Source: Clostridiales bacterium
Lineage (GTDB): Bacteria > Bacillota > Clostridia > Oscillospirales > Ruminococcaceae
DNA length: 19,873 nucleotides
NCBI GenBank assembly: GCA_029007575.1
Contig: JAQXIB010000117.1
Coordinates: 1-19,873, forward strand
Reading direction: 5' to 3'
Shown: piece by piece, positions 6,752 to 14,206 of the stretch
Layout of the letters: every line of letters begins with the position of its first letter
Numbering within the stretch: the first letter of the stretch is position 1
Translations under genes and position numbers: made by a program
The notes under the pieces: model-generated
What the model saw: the letters and a program-made list of their open reading frames with translations, nothing else
The model's database searches: none
Told to the model about the DNA's origin: nothing

Positions 6752-7837
6752 ATGAGCAGAGTTTACAACTTCAGTGCAGGACCATCTATGCTGCCGGAAT
6801 CCGTTTTGAAAAAAGCCGCAGGAGAAATGCTGGAATATGAGAGCACCGGACAATCCGTTATGGAAATGTCACACCGTTCCAAAGCGTATGAGGCAATTAT
6901 TACCGGATGCGAGGCGCTTTTGCGTGAAGTGATGTCAATTCCCGACAATTACAAAGTATTGTTTTTACAGGGCGGTGCATCCTCTCAGTTTGCCATGATT
7001 CCTTTAAACCTGATGAATAAATCTGGAAAAGCAGATTATGTCATTACCGGTCAGTGGGCGAAAAAATCCTATCAGGAGGGCTCCAGATACGGAGAATGCA
7101 AAGCGGTTGCTTCTTCTGCGGATAAGACCTTTACATATATTCCGGAACTTGACAGCAGCACATTTACAAAGGATGCTGACTATTTCCATATCTGCCAAAA
7201 CAATACCATCTATGGTACCCGTTATGTAGAATTGCCGCAGACCGGAGACGTTCCGTTGGTTGTTGACTGCAGTTCCTGCATCTTATCCGAGCCGATCGAT
7301 GTCACCAAATACGGCATGATCTACGCCGGTGCGCAGAAGAACATGGGACCTGCCGGTTTGACCGTGGTGATCATCCGTGAGGATTTGATCGGTCATGCAC
7401 AGGACATTACGCCGACCATGTTTAACTATCAGACACATGCGGATAACGGCTCGATGTTTAATACTCCGCCGACCTATGCAATTTACATCTGCAAGCTGGT
7501 GCTGGAGTGGCTGAAAAACGATATCGGCGGTTTGGAAAACATGAAGAAGATCAACGAAGAAAAAGCAGCACTGCTGTATGATTTCTTGGATTCTTCCGAA
7601 ATGTTTAAAGGAACGGTTGAGAAAAAATACCGTTCTTTGATGAACATTCCGTTTGTTACCGGCGATGATGAACTCGATAAGCAGTTTGTGAAAGAGGCTG
7701 CCGACGCCGGATTTGTCAACCTGAAAGGTCACCGCAGTGTGGGCGGTATGCGTGCTTCTATTTACAATGCGATGCCGGTGGAAGGCGTCAAGAAGCTGGT
7801 TGAGTTTATGAAAAAGTTTGAGGCGGAAAATAAGTAA
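6752..7837 (+). CDS. serC: Phosphoserine aminotransferase
   Basis: This 361-residue PLP enzyme converts 3-phosphohydroxypyruvate plus glutamate to 3-phosphoserine, the second step of serine synthesis. The N-terminus RVYNFSAGPSMLPESVL and the following MEMSHRSKAYE block are diagnostic. The PLP lysine is K196 in YAGAQKNMGPAGL; the FNTPPTYAIY stretch and the C-terminal GHRSVGGMRASIYNAMP also fit SerC. The length equals the family norm. GGGAGG lies 9 bases before the ATG. serA, the preceding step of the pathway, follows in the same direction but 248 bases away, with a chain of strong hairpins between them. Whether the two genes share a transcript is therefore open. Confidence 0.97.
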   Translation: MSRVYNFSAGPSMLPESVLKKAAGEMLEYESTGQSVMEMSHRSKAYEAIITGCEALLREVMSIPDNYKVLFLQGGASSQFAMIPLNLMNKSGKADYVITGQWAKKSYQEGSRYGECKAVASSADKTFTYIPELDSSTFTKDADYFHICQNNTIYGTRYVELPQTGDVPLVVDCSSCILSEPIDVTKYGMIYAGAQKNMGPAGLTVVIIREDLIGHAQDITPTMFNYQTHADNGSMFNTPPTYAIYICKLVLEWLKNDIGGLENMKKINEEKAALLYDFLDSSEMFKGTVEKKYRSLMNIPFVTGDDELDKQFVKEAADAGFVNLKGHRSVGGMRASIYNAMPVEGVKKLVEFMKKFEAENK

Positions 7838-8045
7838 TGTCTACGGAACAAATCAAAAATTTGATTTGTTCGAACGGCTATTCGCCGTATAGACATTTCT
7901 TGATGCGAACACAGATTTCGATTTCAGAATGAAATCGAAATACAAAGTGCAAGGTTTTCTCAAAAAGCAATCAAAAACCTTGCACTTTGCTCATTCAAAA
8001 ACAACGGCAAAATGCTTTGCTATCGTTGTTTTTGAATTGTTCAGT
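7836..8045. repeat. Modular chain-of-hairpins intergenic repeat between serC and serA
   Basis: Four consecutive inverted repeats fill this gap. H1 (7836-7897) has AATGTCTA/TAGACATT outer arms enclosing an 11-bp hairpin (7847-7857 with 7860-7870) and a small ACGGC hairpin. H2 is 7915-7925 with 7931-7941 (11 bp). H3 is 7944-7958 with 7974-7988 (15 bp). H4 is 7993-8006 with 8024-8037 (14 bp). None is followed by a T-tract on the plus strand. The outer parts align, in inverted orientation, with 14207-14560, which lacks H2 and H3; see that entry. It starts right at the serC stop codon and ends just before the serA ribosome site. Confidence 0.8.
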
Positions 8046-8085
8046 AAGCATTAAATAATCAATTGTTGGAAAGGGTTTGACAGTT

Positions 8086-9249
8086 ATGTTTCATATTAAA
8101 ACGCTGAATAAAATTTCTCCGGTTGGATTGGATCACTTTGACCGTTCCAAATATATGTGGGGAGACGAGATCGAAAATCCGGACGCTATTTTGGTTCGTT
8201 CCGCTTCGATGCATGATATGGAGATGCCGAAAAGCTTGGCGGCAATCGCCAGAGCCGGAGCAGGCGTTAATAATATTCCGATCGACAAGTGCGCAGAGGA
8301 AGGTATTGTTGTTTTCAATACCCCCGGTGCAAATGCGAACGCGGTAAAAGAACTGGTATTGCTCGGTATGTTGATTTCTTCCCGAAAAGTCGTTCCTGCC
8401 TTGGAATGGGTAAAAACCTTGCAGGGACAGGGCGCTGAGGTCGGCAAGTTGGTGGAAAAAGGAAAAGGTCAGTTCGCCGGTCCGGAAATTGCGGGAAAAA
8501 CGTTAGGTGTTATCGGTTTGGGCGCGATCGGTGTGAAGGTGGCGAACGCTGCGACACATCTCGGCATGAAGGTATACGGTTATGACCCTTATATTTCGGT
8601 AGACGGCGCTTGGGAGCTTTCCCGTTCAGTATATCATGCCAAAGCTTTGAAAGAAATTTTTGAGGTCTGCGATTATATTACCATTCATGTTCCCTGCAAC
8701 GGAGATACCAAAGGGATGATCAATTCCGAATCGATCGCTACCATGAAGAGCGGTGTTCGGATCTTGAACTTTGCCCGCGGAGAGCTGGTTGTCAGCGAAG
8801 ATATATTGGCGGCATTGGCAAGCGGTAAAGTGGCTGCTTATGTAACGGATTTCCCGTCGGACGATTTGATCGGTCAAAACGGCGTAATTGCGATCCCGCA
8901 TCTTGGTGCGTCCACTCCGGAATCAGAGGATAATTGTGCGAAAATGGCAGTGCTGGAAGTCATTGATTACTTGGAAAACGGAAACATCAAAAACTCGGTC
9001 AATATGCCGGCAGTAGAAATGCCGCGGAGCGGCAAGGCGAGAGCTTGCATTATTCATAAAAATATTCCGGCAATGGTTTCTCAGATCGCTACGGTATTCT
9101 CTCAGAACGGCTTGAATATTGAGAATATGCAGGATAAGTCCAGAAAAGAAATGGCATATACTTTGCTGGATGTGGCTGAAAGCGTAGACAGCAAAATTGT
9201 TGATCAGTTGATGGCCATTGACGGCGTAATTAAAGTCAGAATCGTGTAA
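8086..9249 (+). CDS. serA: D-3-phosphoglycerate dehydrogenase
   Basis: This 387-residue NAD-dependent enzyme oxidises 3-phosphoglycerate to 3-phosphohydroxypyruvate, the first step of serine synthesis. The substrate domain contains ARAGAGVNNIPID and NTPGANANAVKE. The nucleotide-binding fold has VIGLGAIG (G144, G146, G149). The catalytic Arg is R231 (NFARGE) and the catalytic His is H272 (IPHLGAST). The acidic partner, usually Glu in an FPTE-like motif, is Asp here (FPSD, D259). Residues from about 316 form a C-terminal ACT domain, the usual site of serine feedback. The ATG at 8086 has GGAAAGGG 10 bases upstream; a TTG at 8077 would sit almost on it. The gene lies downstream of serC. Confidence 0.95.
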   Translation: MFHIKTLNKISPVGLDHFDRSKYMWGDEIENPDAILVRSASMHDMEMPKSLAAIARAGAGVNNIPIDKCAEEGIVVFNTPGANANAVKELVLLGMLISSRKVVPALEWVKTLQGQGAEVGKLVEKGKGQFAGPEIAGKTLGVIGLGAIGVKVANAATHLGMKVYGYDPYISVDGAWELSRSVYHAKALKEIFEVCDYITIHVPCNGDTKGMINSESIATMKSGVRILNFARGELVVSEDILAALASGKVAAYVTDFPSDDLIGQNGVIAIPHLGASTPESEDNCAKMAVLEVIDYLENGNIKNSVNMPAVEMPRSGKARACIIHKNIPAMVSQIATVFSQNGLNIENMQDKSRKEMAYTLLDVAESVDSKIVDQLMAIDGVIKVRIV

Positions 9250-9271
9250 TACGGTTTCTGAAATAACATTT

Positions 9272-9297
9272 ACAAGGCGGGAAATCCCCGCCTTGTT
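9272..9297 (+). repeat. Proximal copy of the serA terminator hairpin, without T-tract
   Basis: Arms ACAAGGCGGG (9272-9281) and CCCGCCTTGT (9287-9296) form a 10-bp stem. The same 26 bases recur exactly at 9519-9544. This proximal copy is followed by CAGACTGTCG instead of a run of T, so it is an incomplete terminator. The two copies flank the element at 9298-9518 as direct repeats. Confidence 0.85.
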
Positions 9298-9518
9298 CAG
9301 ACTGTCGAAAAACTATAAATTTTAAAATTGTCACGCAGGCGGACATGTGCCGCCGCAGTGACACCTTGAAAGAAAAACAGCGGTGAGCAACGGCATAGCC
9401 GTTTGCGGAGCTAGTTTTCGTTGAAAAGGGGGTATCGGGGGAAAAACGCAGAACAAGGATTTGCCGTAGTGATTGCGTTTGTCCTTCGAGAGCGTTGTCG
9501 ACTTTGTCGACACGCTCC
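9298..9518. mobile_element. 221-bp hairpin-rich mobile repeat inserted in the serA terminator
   Basis: This non-coding insert lies between two identical 26-bp copies of the serA terminator hairpin. It begins CAGACTGTCGAAAAA and ends with the 29-bp dispersed hairpin (9489-9517) plus one C; the two ends share a TGTCGA core in inverted orientation. Inside are further stem-loops, including GTCAC/GTGAC outer arms with GGCGG/CCGCC (9330-9362) and AACGGC/GCCGTT (9393-9408). The open frames here have no recognisable protein features. The size and lack of a transposase make it non-autonomous. Insertion with duplication of a whole inverted repeat resembles what is known for some IS30-type elements such as IS1630 of Mycoplasma fermentans. 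Confidence 0.65.
9489..9517. repeat. 29-bp dispersed hairpin repeat, copy 2
   Basis: This is an exact copy of 112-140, forming the right end of the 221-bp insert. It is again followed, after a single C, by a terminator stem-loop. Confidence 0.85.
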
Positions 9519-9549
9519 ACAAGGCGGGAAATCCCCGCCTTGTTTTTTT
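9519..9549 (+). terminator. Functional distal terminator for serA
   Basis: This is a second copy of the 10-bp stem hairpin seen at 9272, here followed by a run of seven T (9543-9549). It is the complete intrinsic terminator and presumably the original end of the serA transcript before the repeat inserted. Confidence 0.85.
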
Positions 9550-9576
9550 ATTCATAAAATGTTTGGTATTTCCTCA

Positions 9577-9605
9577 TTGATGTATGAAAAAATGTTTTTT
9601 ATAAT
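9577..9605 (+). promoter_or_regulatory. Sigma-A promoter for the ABC transporter gene
   Basis: A -35 TTGATG (9577-9582), a 17-base spacer and a perfect -10 TATAAT (9600-9605) place transcription start near 9612, leaving a leader of about 58 bases before the ATG at 9670. Confidence 0.7.
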
Positions 9606-9669
9606 ATCAATGAAACAACGACGTAGCTGAATGGTAAATACGATTTTCACCTAAGGGGGATCAGGCGGC

Positions 9670-12027
9670 ATGCTTGAATTAAAAAACATCAAAAAGACCT
9701 ATCATGTCGGAGATATTGAGACAAAGGCACTGGACGGAATATCGGTCGCTTTTCGGGAAAAGGAGTTTGTAGCCATCTTAGGTACCAGCGGCTCCGGAAA
9801 AACCACTTGTTTGAATATTATCGGCGGCTTGGATCGATATGATTCTGGCGAAATGAGCATTAAGGGGAAGAAAACTTCTGATTTTAAGGACAAAGATTGG
9901 GATGCGTACCGCAATAACTCGGTCGGCTTCGTGTTTCAGAGCTATAATTTAATCATGCACTTGAGCATAGTCGCCAACGTGGAATTGGGGATGACCCTCA
10001 GCGGTGTGTCAACAGAGGAAAAGCATCGGCGCGCGCTGGAGGTTTTGGAGCAGGTAGGTCTGAAGGATCATCTGCATAAAAAGCCCAACCAGCTTTCGGG
10101 CGGTCAGATGCAGCGGGTGGCGATCGCACGTGCTTTGGCCAATAATCCCGAAATTCTTTTGTGTGACGAACCGACCGGCGCGCTGGATACTGCTACCAGC
10201 ATTCAAATCATGGAGTTGATCAAAGAGGTCGCTAAAGACCGTCTGGTGATTATGGTAACACACAACCCCGATCTGGCAGAAAAATATGCCGATCGTATCA
10301 TCCGATTCCAGGATGGAAAGATCATCTCGGACGATCATCCGCATCAGGAACGCCCGAAACCGGATGCTTTTTCGCTGAAGAAAACCAGTATGAGCTTCTG
10401 GACCGCATTGAAGCTTTCCTTTAATAACATCCGCACCAAAAAAGGAAGGACTTTTTTGACTTCCTTCGCATCTAGCATCGGCATTATCGGTATAGCAGTG
10501 ATTCTCAGCTTGTCCACCGGATTCCAGACGCAAATTGATGAATTTCAAAGCAATGCGATGGCGGAATTTCCGATTGTGATTTCTAAATCCGCCATGGAAG
10601 TGGATATGGAATCCATGAAAACCATGCAGGAAAACATGAAGGATCACATGCTTGGCACAGCCGAGTATGCTGATTCTGACGAGGTATATTTATATGACCC
10701 CTCCGAGAACACTTTGATGCATACCAACGTGTTTACCGATGATTTCATCACTTATTTAAACAACGTTGATCCTGAAATATGTTCCGGCATCGGATACACT
10801 TATATTGTTTCGATGAATATGTTGCGTGACATAGACGGCAACATCACGCCGGTATCGCTTCAAGCTTCCGGCTCTTTCGGCGGTAAAATGGGCAATATGA
10901 GCGACGGAATGAGCAATATCGGACTTTCCTCTTATCCGAAACAGTTGGATGCGGATGAAAACGGTTATTTGCCTAAAAATTATGATTTGCTTGCCGGTGA
11001 GTATCCACAGAGTGCTACCGATTTGGTATTGGTGATTGATTCCAAAAACCGTATCGATTACAATATCTTGAAAAATCTGGGTTTTGACACCGAAGATAAG
11101 GAGTCGATTGTTTTTTCGGATATCGTCGGTACGGAGCTGAAAATCATCGCAAATGATGATTATTACGTGAAAACGCAGATGGGCTCTTTTCTGCCGAATA
11201 CCGATTATGAGAAAATGTTTCAGTCTGACAACAATATCACCGTCAAAATCAGCGGTATTGTTCGGCAAAAGCAGGATGTAAAGATCGGCATTTTAGGAAA
11301 CGGTATCGCTTACAGTGATGAATTGGCTCAGATGGTCATTGATACGGCAAAGGACTCTGAAATTGTAAAAGCGCAGAAAGAGTCTGACAAAAATGTGATT
11401 CAGATGAATACCATGACCGAAGAAGAAAAAGAACAGTTTATTTCCTATTTGGGCGGAGATACGACTCCCTATATGATCATGATGTATCCGAAAGATTTTG
11501 AAACAAAGGAGGCCATCCTGTCTTATCTGGATTCGTATAACAAGGGGAAAGCAAACGAGGATCAGATCGTTTATACCGATTTGGCGGGTACCATGTCCAA
11601 TATGACCAGCGGTATTATGGATGGTATTACCATTGTGCTGATTGCATTTGCCGGCATTTCGTTGGTTGTCAGCCTGATCATGATTTGTATTATTACTTAT
11701 ACATCGGTGCTGGAGCGCACCAAGGAAATCGGTATCCTGCGTGCATTGGGCGCCAGAAAGAAAGATATTACTCGTGTTTTTGACGCGGAAACCTGTATCT
11801 TAGGCGTGTTTTCCGGTGTGCTCGGCGTCGTCATCTCATGGCTGCTGACTTTTCCGATCAACGCAATCTTATATCAGATGACCGAACTTTCGGGCGTTGC
11901 GCATTTGCAGCTTATTCATGCGGTGATCTTGGTTGCAATCAGTACAGTGCTGACGGTGATCGGCGGCCATATTCCGGCAAAGATGGCGTCCAGAAAGGAT
12001 GCGGTCGAAGCTCTGCGCAGCGAGTAA
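9670..12027 (+). CDS. ABC transporter, fused ATPase and FtsX/MacB-type permease
   Basis: This 785-residue protein joins an N-terminal ABC ATPase of the LolD/MacB/YtrE type (about residues 1-225) to an FtsX-like permease. Walker A is GTSGSGKTT, the signature is LSGGQMQRVAIARAL, Walker B is ILLCDEPTGALD, and the H-loop is VTHNPD. The first membrane segment (about 258-280) follows a conserved RTKKGRTFLTSFASSIGIIG stretch. A large extracytoplasmic domain (about 285-645) comes next, then three more segments (about 650-675, 700-725 and 750-770), with the coupling-like RTKEIGILRALGARKKDI between the second and third. Such type VII exporters move lipids, peptides or antibiotics, or transmit mechanical force; the substrate is unknown. 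No two-component system or partner lies beside it. AAGGGGGA sits 9 bases before the ATG. Confidence 0.9.
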   Translation: MLELKNIKKTYHVGDIETKALDGISVAFREKEFVAILGTSGSGKTTCLNIIGGLDRYDSGEMSIKGKKTSDFKDKDWDAYRNNSVGFVFQSYNLIMHLSIVANVELGMTLSGVSTEEKHRRALEVLEQVGLKDHLHKKPNQLSGGQMQRVAIARALANNPEILLCDEPTGALDTATSIQIMELIKEVAKDRLVIMVTHNPDLAEKYADRIIRFQDGKIISDDHPHQERPKPDAFSLKKTSMSFWTALKLSFNNIRTKKGRTFLTSFASSIGIIGIAVILSLSTGFQTQIDEFQSNAMAEFPIVISKSAMEVDMESMKTMQENMKDHMLGTAEYADSDEVYLYDPSENTLMHTNVFTDDFITYLNNVDPEICSGIGYTYIVSMNMLRDIDGNITPVSLQASGSFGGKMGNMSDGMSNIGLSSYPKQLDADENGYLPKNYDLLAGEYPQSATDLVLVIDSKNRIDYNILKNLGFDTEDKESIVFSDIVGTELKIIANDDYYVKTQMGSFLPNTDYEKMFQSDNNITVKISGIVRQKQDVKIGILGNGIAYSDELAQMVIDTAKDSEIVKAQKESDKNVIQMNTMTEEEKEQFISYLGGDTTPYMIMMYPKDFETKEAILSYLDSYNKGKANEDQIVYTDLAGTMSNMTSGIMDGITIVLIAFAGISLVVSLIMICIITYTSVLERTKEIGILRALGARKKDITRVFDAETCILGVFSGVLGVVISWLLTFPINAILYQMTELSGVAHLQLIHAVILVAISTVLTVIGGHIPAKMASRKDAVEALRSE

Positions 12028-12049
12028 TTTCGTCGTAACAATCCATAAC

Positions 12050-12094
12050 AGAGTGTAATCGGCTATTGTATAGCCGGTTATGCTCTATTATTTT
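12050..12094 (+). terminator. Terminator after the ABC transporter gene
   Basis: A 16-base stem with a few G-U pairs (12050-12065 with 12071-12086) closes a 5-base loop and is followed by ATTATTTT. It is located 23 bases after the stop codon and just before the azlC promoter. Confidence 0.65.
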
Positions 12095-12104
12095 GCGTAT
12101 GTTA

Positions 12105-12133
12105 TTGAAAAGGAAGGCAAAAAGGGATATAAT
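12105..12133 (+). promoter_or_regulatory. Sigma-A promoter for azlC-azlD-udp
   Basis: TTGAAA (12105-12110), 17 bases and a perfect TATAAT (12128-12133) form a strong promoter with a predicted start near 12140 and a leader of about 58 bases to the GTG start at 12198. Confidence 0.7.
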
Positions 12134-12197
12134 AGGATGTGCAGATGGATGAATCACTTGTGCGTGAACAATAAAAACAGAGGAATGTTTAACGATC

Positions 12198-12989
12198 GTG
12201 AAGAAACAGACAAAACTTACTTTTTTTAAGGGATTTCAAGATGGATTGCCGATTTTGCTGGGGTATTTATCGGTGGCTTTTGCGTTTGGTATGTTGGGGT
12301 CGGAACGAGGATTGCCGATCTGGGCGCCGACTGTCATATCGATGACTAGCTTTACCGGTACCGGTCAGTTCGTGGGTGTTACGCTTTTCAGCTCGGGAAT
12401 TGCTTTAACGGAAATTACGCTGACGATTTTAATTATCAATATTCGATATATGTTAATGTCACTCTCTCTTTCTCAAAAACTGGAGGAGAAGATGACGTTG
12501 TGGCAGAGACTTATTGTGGCGTTTGGCAATACCGATGAAATCTATGCGGTGTCGATGCAGCAAAACGGCTTCTTAAATTTTCGGTATATGGTCGGATTGA
12601 TCCTTGCTTCTTATACCGGGTGGGTTGGCGGAACGATTATTGGTTCGGTTGCTAGCTCGGTTCTGCCAAGGGCAATTATCAGCGCGTTGGGAATTGCGAT
12701 ATACGCGATGTTTGCGGCGATTATCATACCGCCTGCAAAAAAATCCAGACCGATTATCATCGTGATAGCGATCGCCATCGTGTTAAGCTGCATTTTTCGG
12801 TATACGCCCGGATTGAATCAGGTCTCCAGCGGATGGGTGGTTATTATCTGCGGTGTGTCTGCGGCACTGTTCGGCGCACTGCGATATCCTACGCTCAAAC
12901 CGGCCTATACCGATGATACCGATAACGGAACCCAGGGTCATGATCCGGAATCGGAAAATACTATTCACACGGGGGGTTCGGCACAATGA
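12198..12989 (+). CDS. azlC: AzlC family branched-chain amino acid exporter, large subunit
   Basis: This 263-residue membrane protein has the AzlC signature: FFKGFQDGLPILLGYLSVAF near the start, MTSFTGTGQFVGV, NIRYMLMSLSLSQ, and FGNTDEIYAVS. About seven hydrophobic segments follow the family pattern. With AzlD it forms a two-component permease linked to export of branched-chain amino acids and analogues; the actual substrate is inferred from the family. The start is GTG at 12198 with AGAGGAA about 12 bases upstream. The last 25 or so residues are hydrophilic (Asp, Thr and Gly rich). Its stop overlaps the azlD start by 4 bases (ATGA), indicating translational coupling. Confidence 0.92.
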   Translation: MKKQTKLTFFKGFQDGLPILLGYLSVAFAFGMLGSERGLPIWAPTVISMTSFTGTGQFVGVTLFSSGIALTEITLTILIINIRYMLMSLSLSQKLEEKMTLWQRLIVAFGNTDEIYAVSMQQNGFLNFRYMVGLILASYTGWVGGTIIGSVASSVLPRAIISALGIAIYAMFAAIIIPPAKKSRPIIIVIAIAIVLSCIFRYTPGLNQVSSGWVVIICGVSAALFGALRYPTLKPAYTDDTDNGTQGHDPESENTIHTGGSAQ

Positions 12990-13309
12990 GTACCACAAAA
13001 TTATTGCTTTTTATTTTGCTGACCGCATTGGTGTCGTATCTCCCCAGAATGATCCCGTTGGCAATATTTCGCAAAAGAATCCAGAACAAATACATACAGT
13101 CTTTTTTAAGTTATATGCCTTATGCAGTGCTGGGCGCAATGACTTTTCCGGAAATTCTGTATTCTACCAACAGTATGATATCGGCGATTGCGGGCTTGGC
13201 AGTGGCGTTATTACTGTCCTATAAAGAATTGGGACTGTTGCCGACGGCATTGGGCGCGACAGGCACGGTGTTTGTCGTTGAGCAGCTTTTAGGCTGGGTA
13301 GCAAAGTAA
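12986..13309 (+). CDS. azlD: AzlD family small subunit of the branched-chain amino acid exporter
   Basis: This 107-residue hydrophobic protein is typical of AzlD in length and pattern, with about four membrane segments. The TALVSYLPRMIPLAIF motif near the N-terminus and FLSYMPYAVLGAMTFPEIL are characteristic. It is the partner of AzlC, and the ATGA overlap with the azlC stop fits the obligate-pair arrangement seen widely. The next gene, a uridine phosphorylase homologue, starts 25 bases downstream, so all three genes are probably on one transcript. Confidence 0.92.
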   Translation: MSTTKLLLFILLTALVSYLPRMIPLAIFRKRIQNKYIQSFLSYMPYAVLGAMTFPEILYSTNSMISAIAGLAVALLLSYKELGLLPTALGATGTVFVVEQLLGWVAK

Positions 13310-13334
13310 TGGTTGAAAAGGATAGGTGATTATC

Positions 13335-14126
13335 ATGGCAGATTTGCTGCAAGGAGAAAAACAGTTCCATTTGCAGGTGACTCCCGAACAGATCGGGAAA
13401 TATGTAATATTGCCGGGTGATCCGGGAAGGGTGCCGCGCATTGCCGCTTACTTGGATCATGCGGAACAGATTGCGTCGAACAGGGAATATACTACTTTTA
13501 CCGGGACGCTTCACGGAGAAAAGGTAAGCGTCGTATCGACCGGAATCGGCGGTCCGTCCGCTGCGATTGCGGTGGAAGAACTGATCAAATGCGGCGCGCA
13601 TACGTTTATCCGTATTGGAACAAGCGGCGGAATTGACCTGAAAGTAGTGGGTGGAGATCTGCTGGTTGCTTCTGCTGCGGTACGCGGTGACGGTACCAGC
13701 AAGGAATATTTACCGCCGGATTATCCTGCCGCTGCGGATTTTCAGGTGCTGAAGGCATTGGATGAGGCGGCTGCGGAACTATCCGAGGACGCAGACGGCA
13801 AGCGGTATCATGTCGGGGTCGTACAGAGCAAGGATTCCTTTTACGGTGAAACAGAGCCGGAGACGATGCCGGTGTCTGACTATTTGCTGCATCGGTGGGA
13901 AGCATATGTAAAATGCGGCTGTCTGACCTCGGAGATGGAAACGGCAACGATTTTCAGTGTCGCCATTGCCAGAGGCGTTCGTGCCGGCGCGGTCTTGACG
14001 GCATTGTGGAATGTGGAGCGCTCCAATGCCGGACTGAGCGATCCGATTTGCCATGACAGCACCCGAGCGATTCAATGTGCAGTGAACGCAATCGGAAAAT
14101 TGATTCTTCGCGATCGATTCCATTAA
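13335..14126 (+). CDS. udp: Uridine phosphorylase-like nucleoside phosphorylase
   Basis: This 263-residue enzyme of the NP-I phosphorylase family cleaves a nucleoside with phosphate to base plus ribose 1-phosphate, in pyrimidine salvage. It matches the uridine phosphorylase branch: phosphate-binding GDPGR (28-32), ASNREYTTFTGTLHG, STGIGGPSAAIAVEEL, FIRIGTSGGI, SAAVRGDGTS, a PAAADFQVLKAL stretch and the catalytic-region SEMETATIF. The ATG at 13335 follows AGGTG by 6 bases; the GTG at 13326 lies inside that ribosome site and is unlikely. It is the third gene after azlC and azlD and ends at a strong terminator. Substrate preference (uridine over other nucleosides) is inferred from the motif match and not proven. 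Confidence 0.9.
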   Translation: MADLLQGEKQFHLQVTPEQIGKYVILPGDPGRVPRIAAYLDHAEQIASNREYTTFTGTLHGEKVSVVSTGIGGPSAAIAVEELIKCGAHTFIRIGTSGGIDLKVVGGDLLVASAAVRGDGTSKEYLPPDYPAAADFQVLKALDEAAAELSEDADGKRYHVGVVQSKDSFYGETEPETMPVSDYLLHRWEAYVKCGCLTSEMETATIFSVAIARGVRAGAVLTALWNVERSNAGLSDPICHDSTRAIQCAVNAIGKLILRDRFH

Positions 14127-14133
14127 CAGCTCC

Positions 14134-14179
14134 GCAGCCGAAAGAATAACAGATCGTGTTTTTCTTTCGGCTGCTTTTT
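14134..14179 (+). terminator. Terminator of the azlC-azlD-udp unit
   Basis: A perfect 13-bp stem, GCAGCCGAAAGAA (14134-14146) with TTCTTTCGGCTGC (14162-14174), is followed by TTTTT. It starts 8 bases past the udp stop. Confidence 0.92.
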
Positions 14180-14206
14180 GCATATTTTATCGGATTTGGG
14201 GTAAAT

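Noticed and set aside
24..9350. Shared 10-mer GGACATGTGC in hairpin loops at 24-33 and 9341-9350
   Set aside because: Exact 10-base matches are expected by chance many times in 20 kb, and the stems around them differ.
9331..9555. Open frames inside the serA-downstream insert and at 8-193, sharing the peptide VSTKSTTL
   Set aside because: The shared peptide is just the translated 29-bp dispersed hairpin; there is no ribosome site or recognisable domain.
10009..10647. Long antisense open frames opposite the ABC transporter (also 10756-11268) and opposite serC (7283-7732)
   Set aside because: These are shadows of strongly supported genes, with no start signals and atypical composition.
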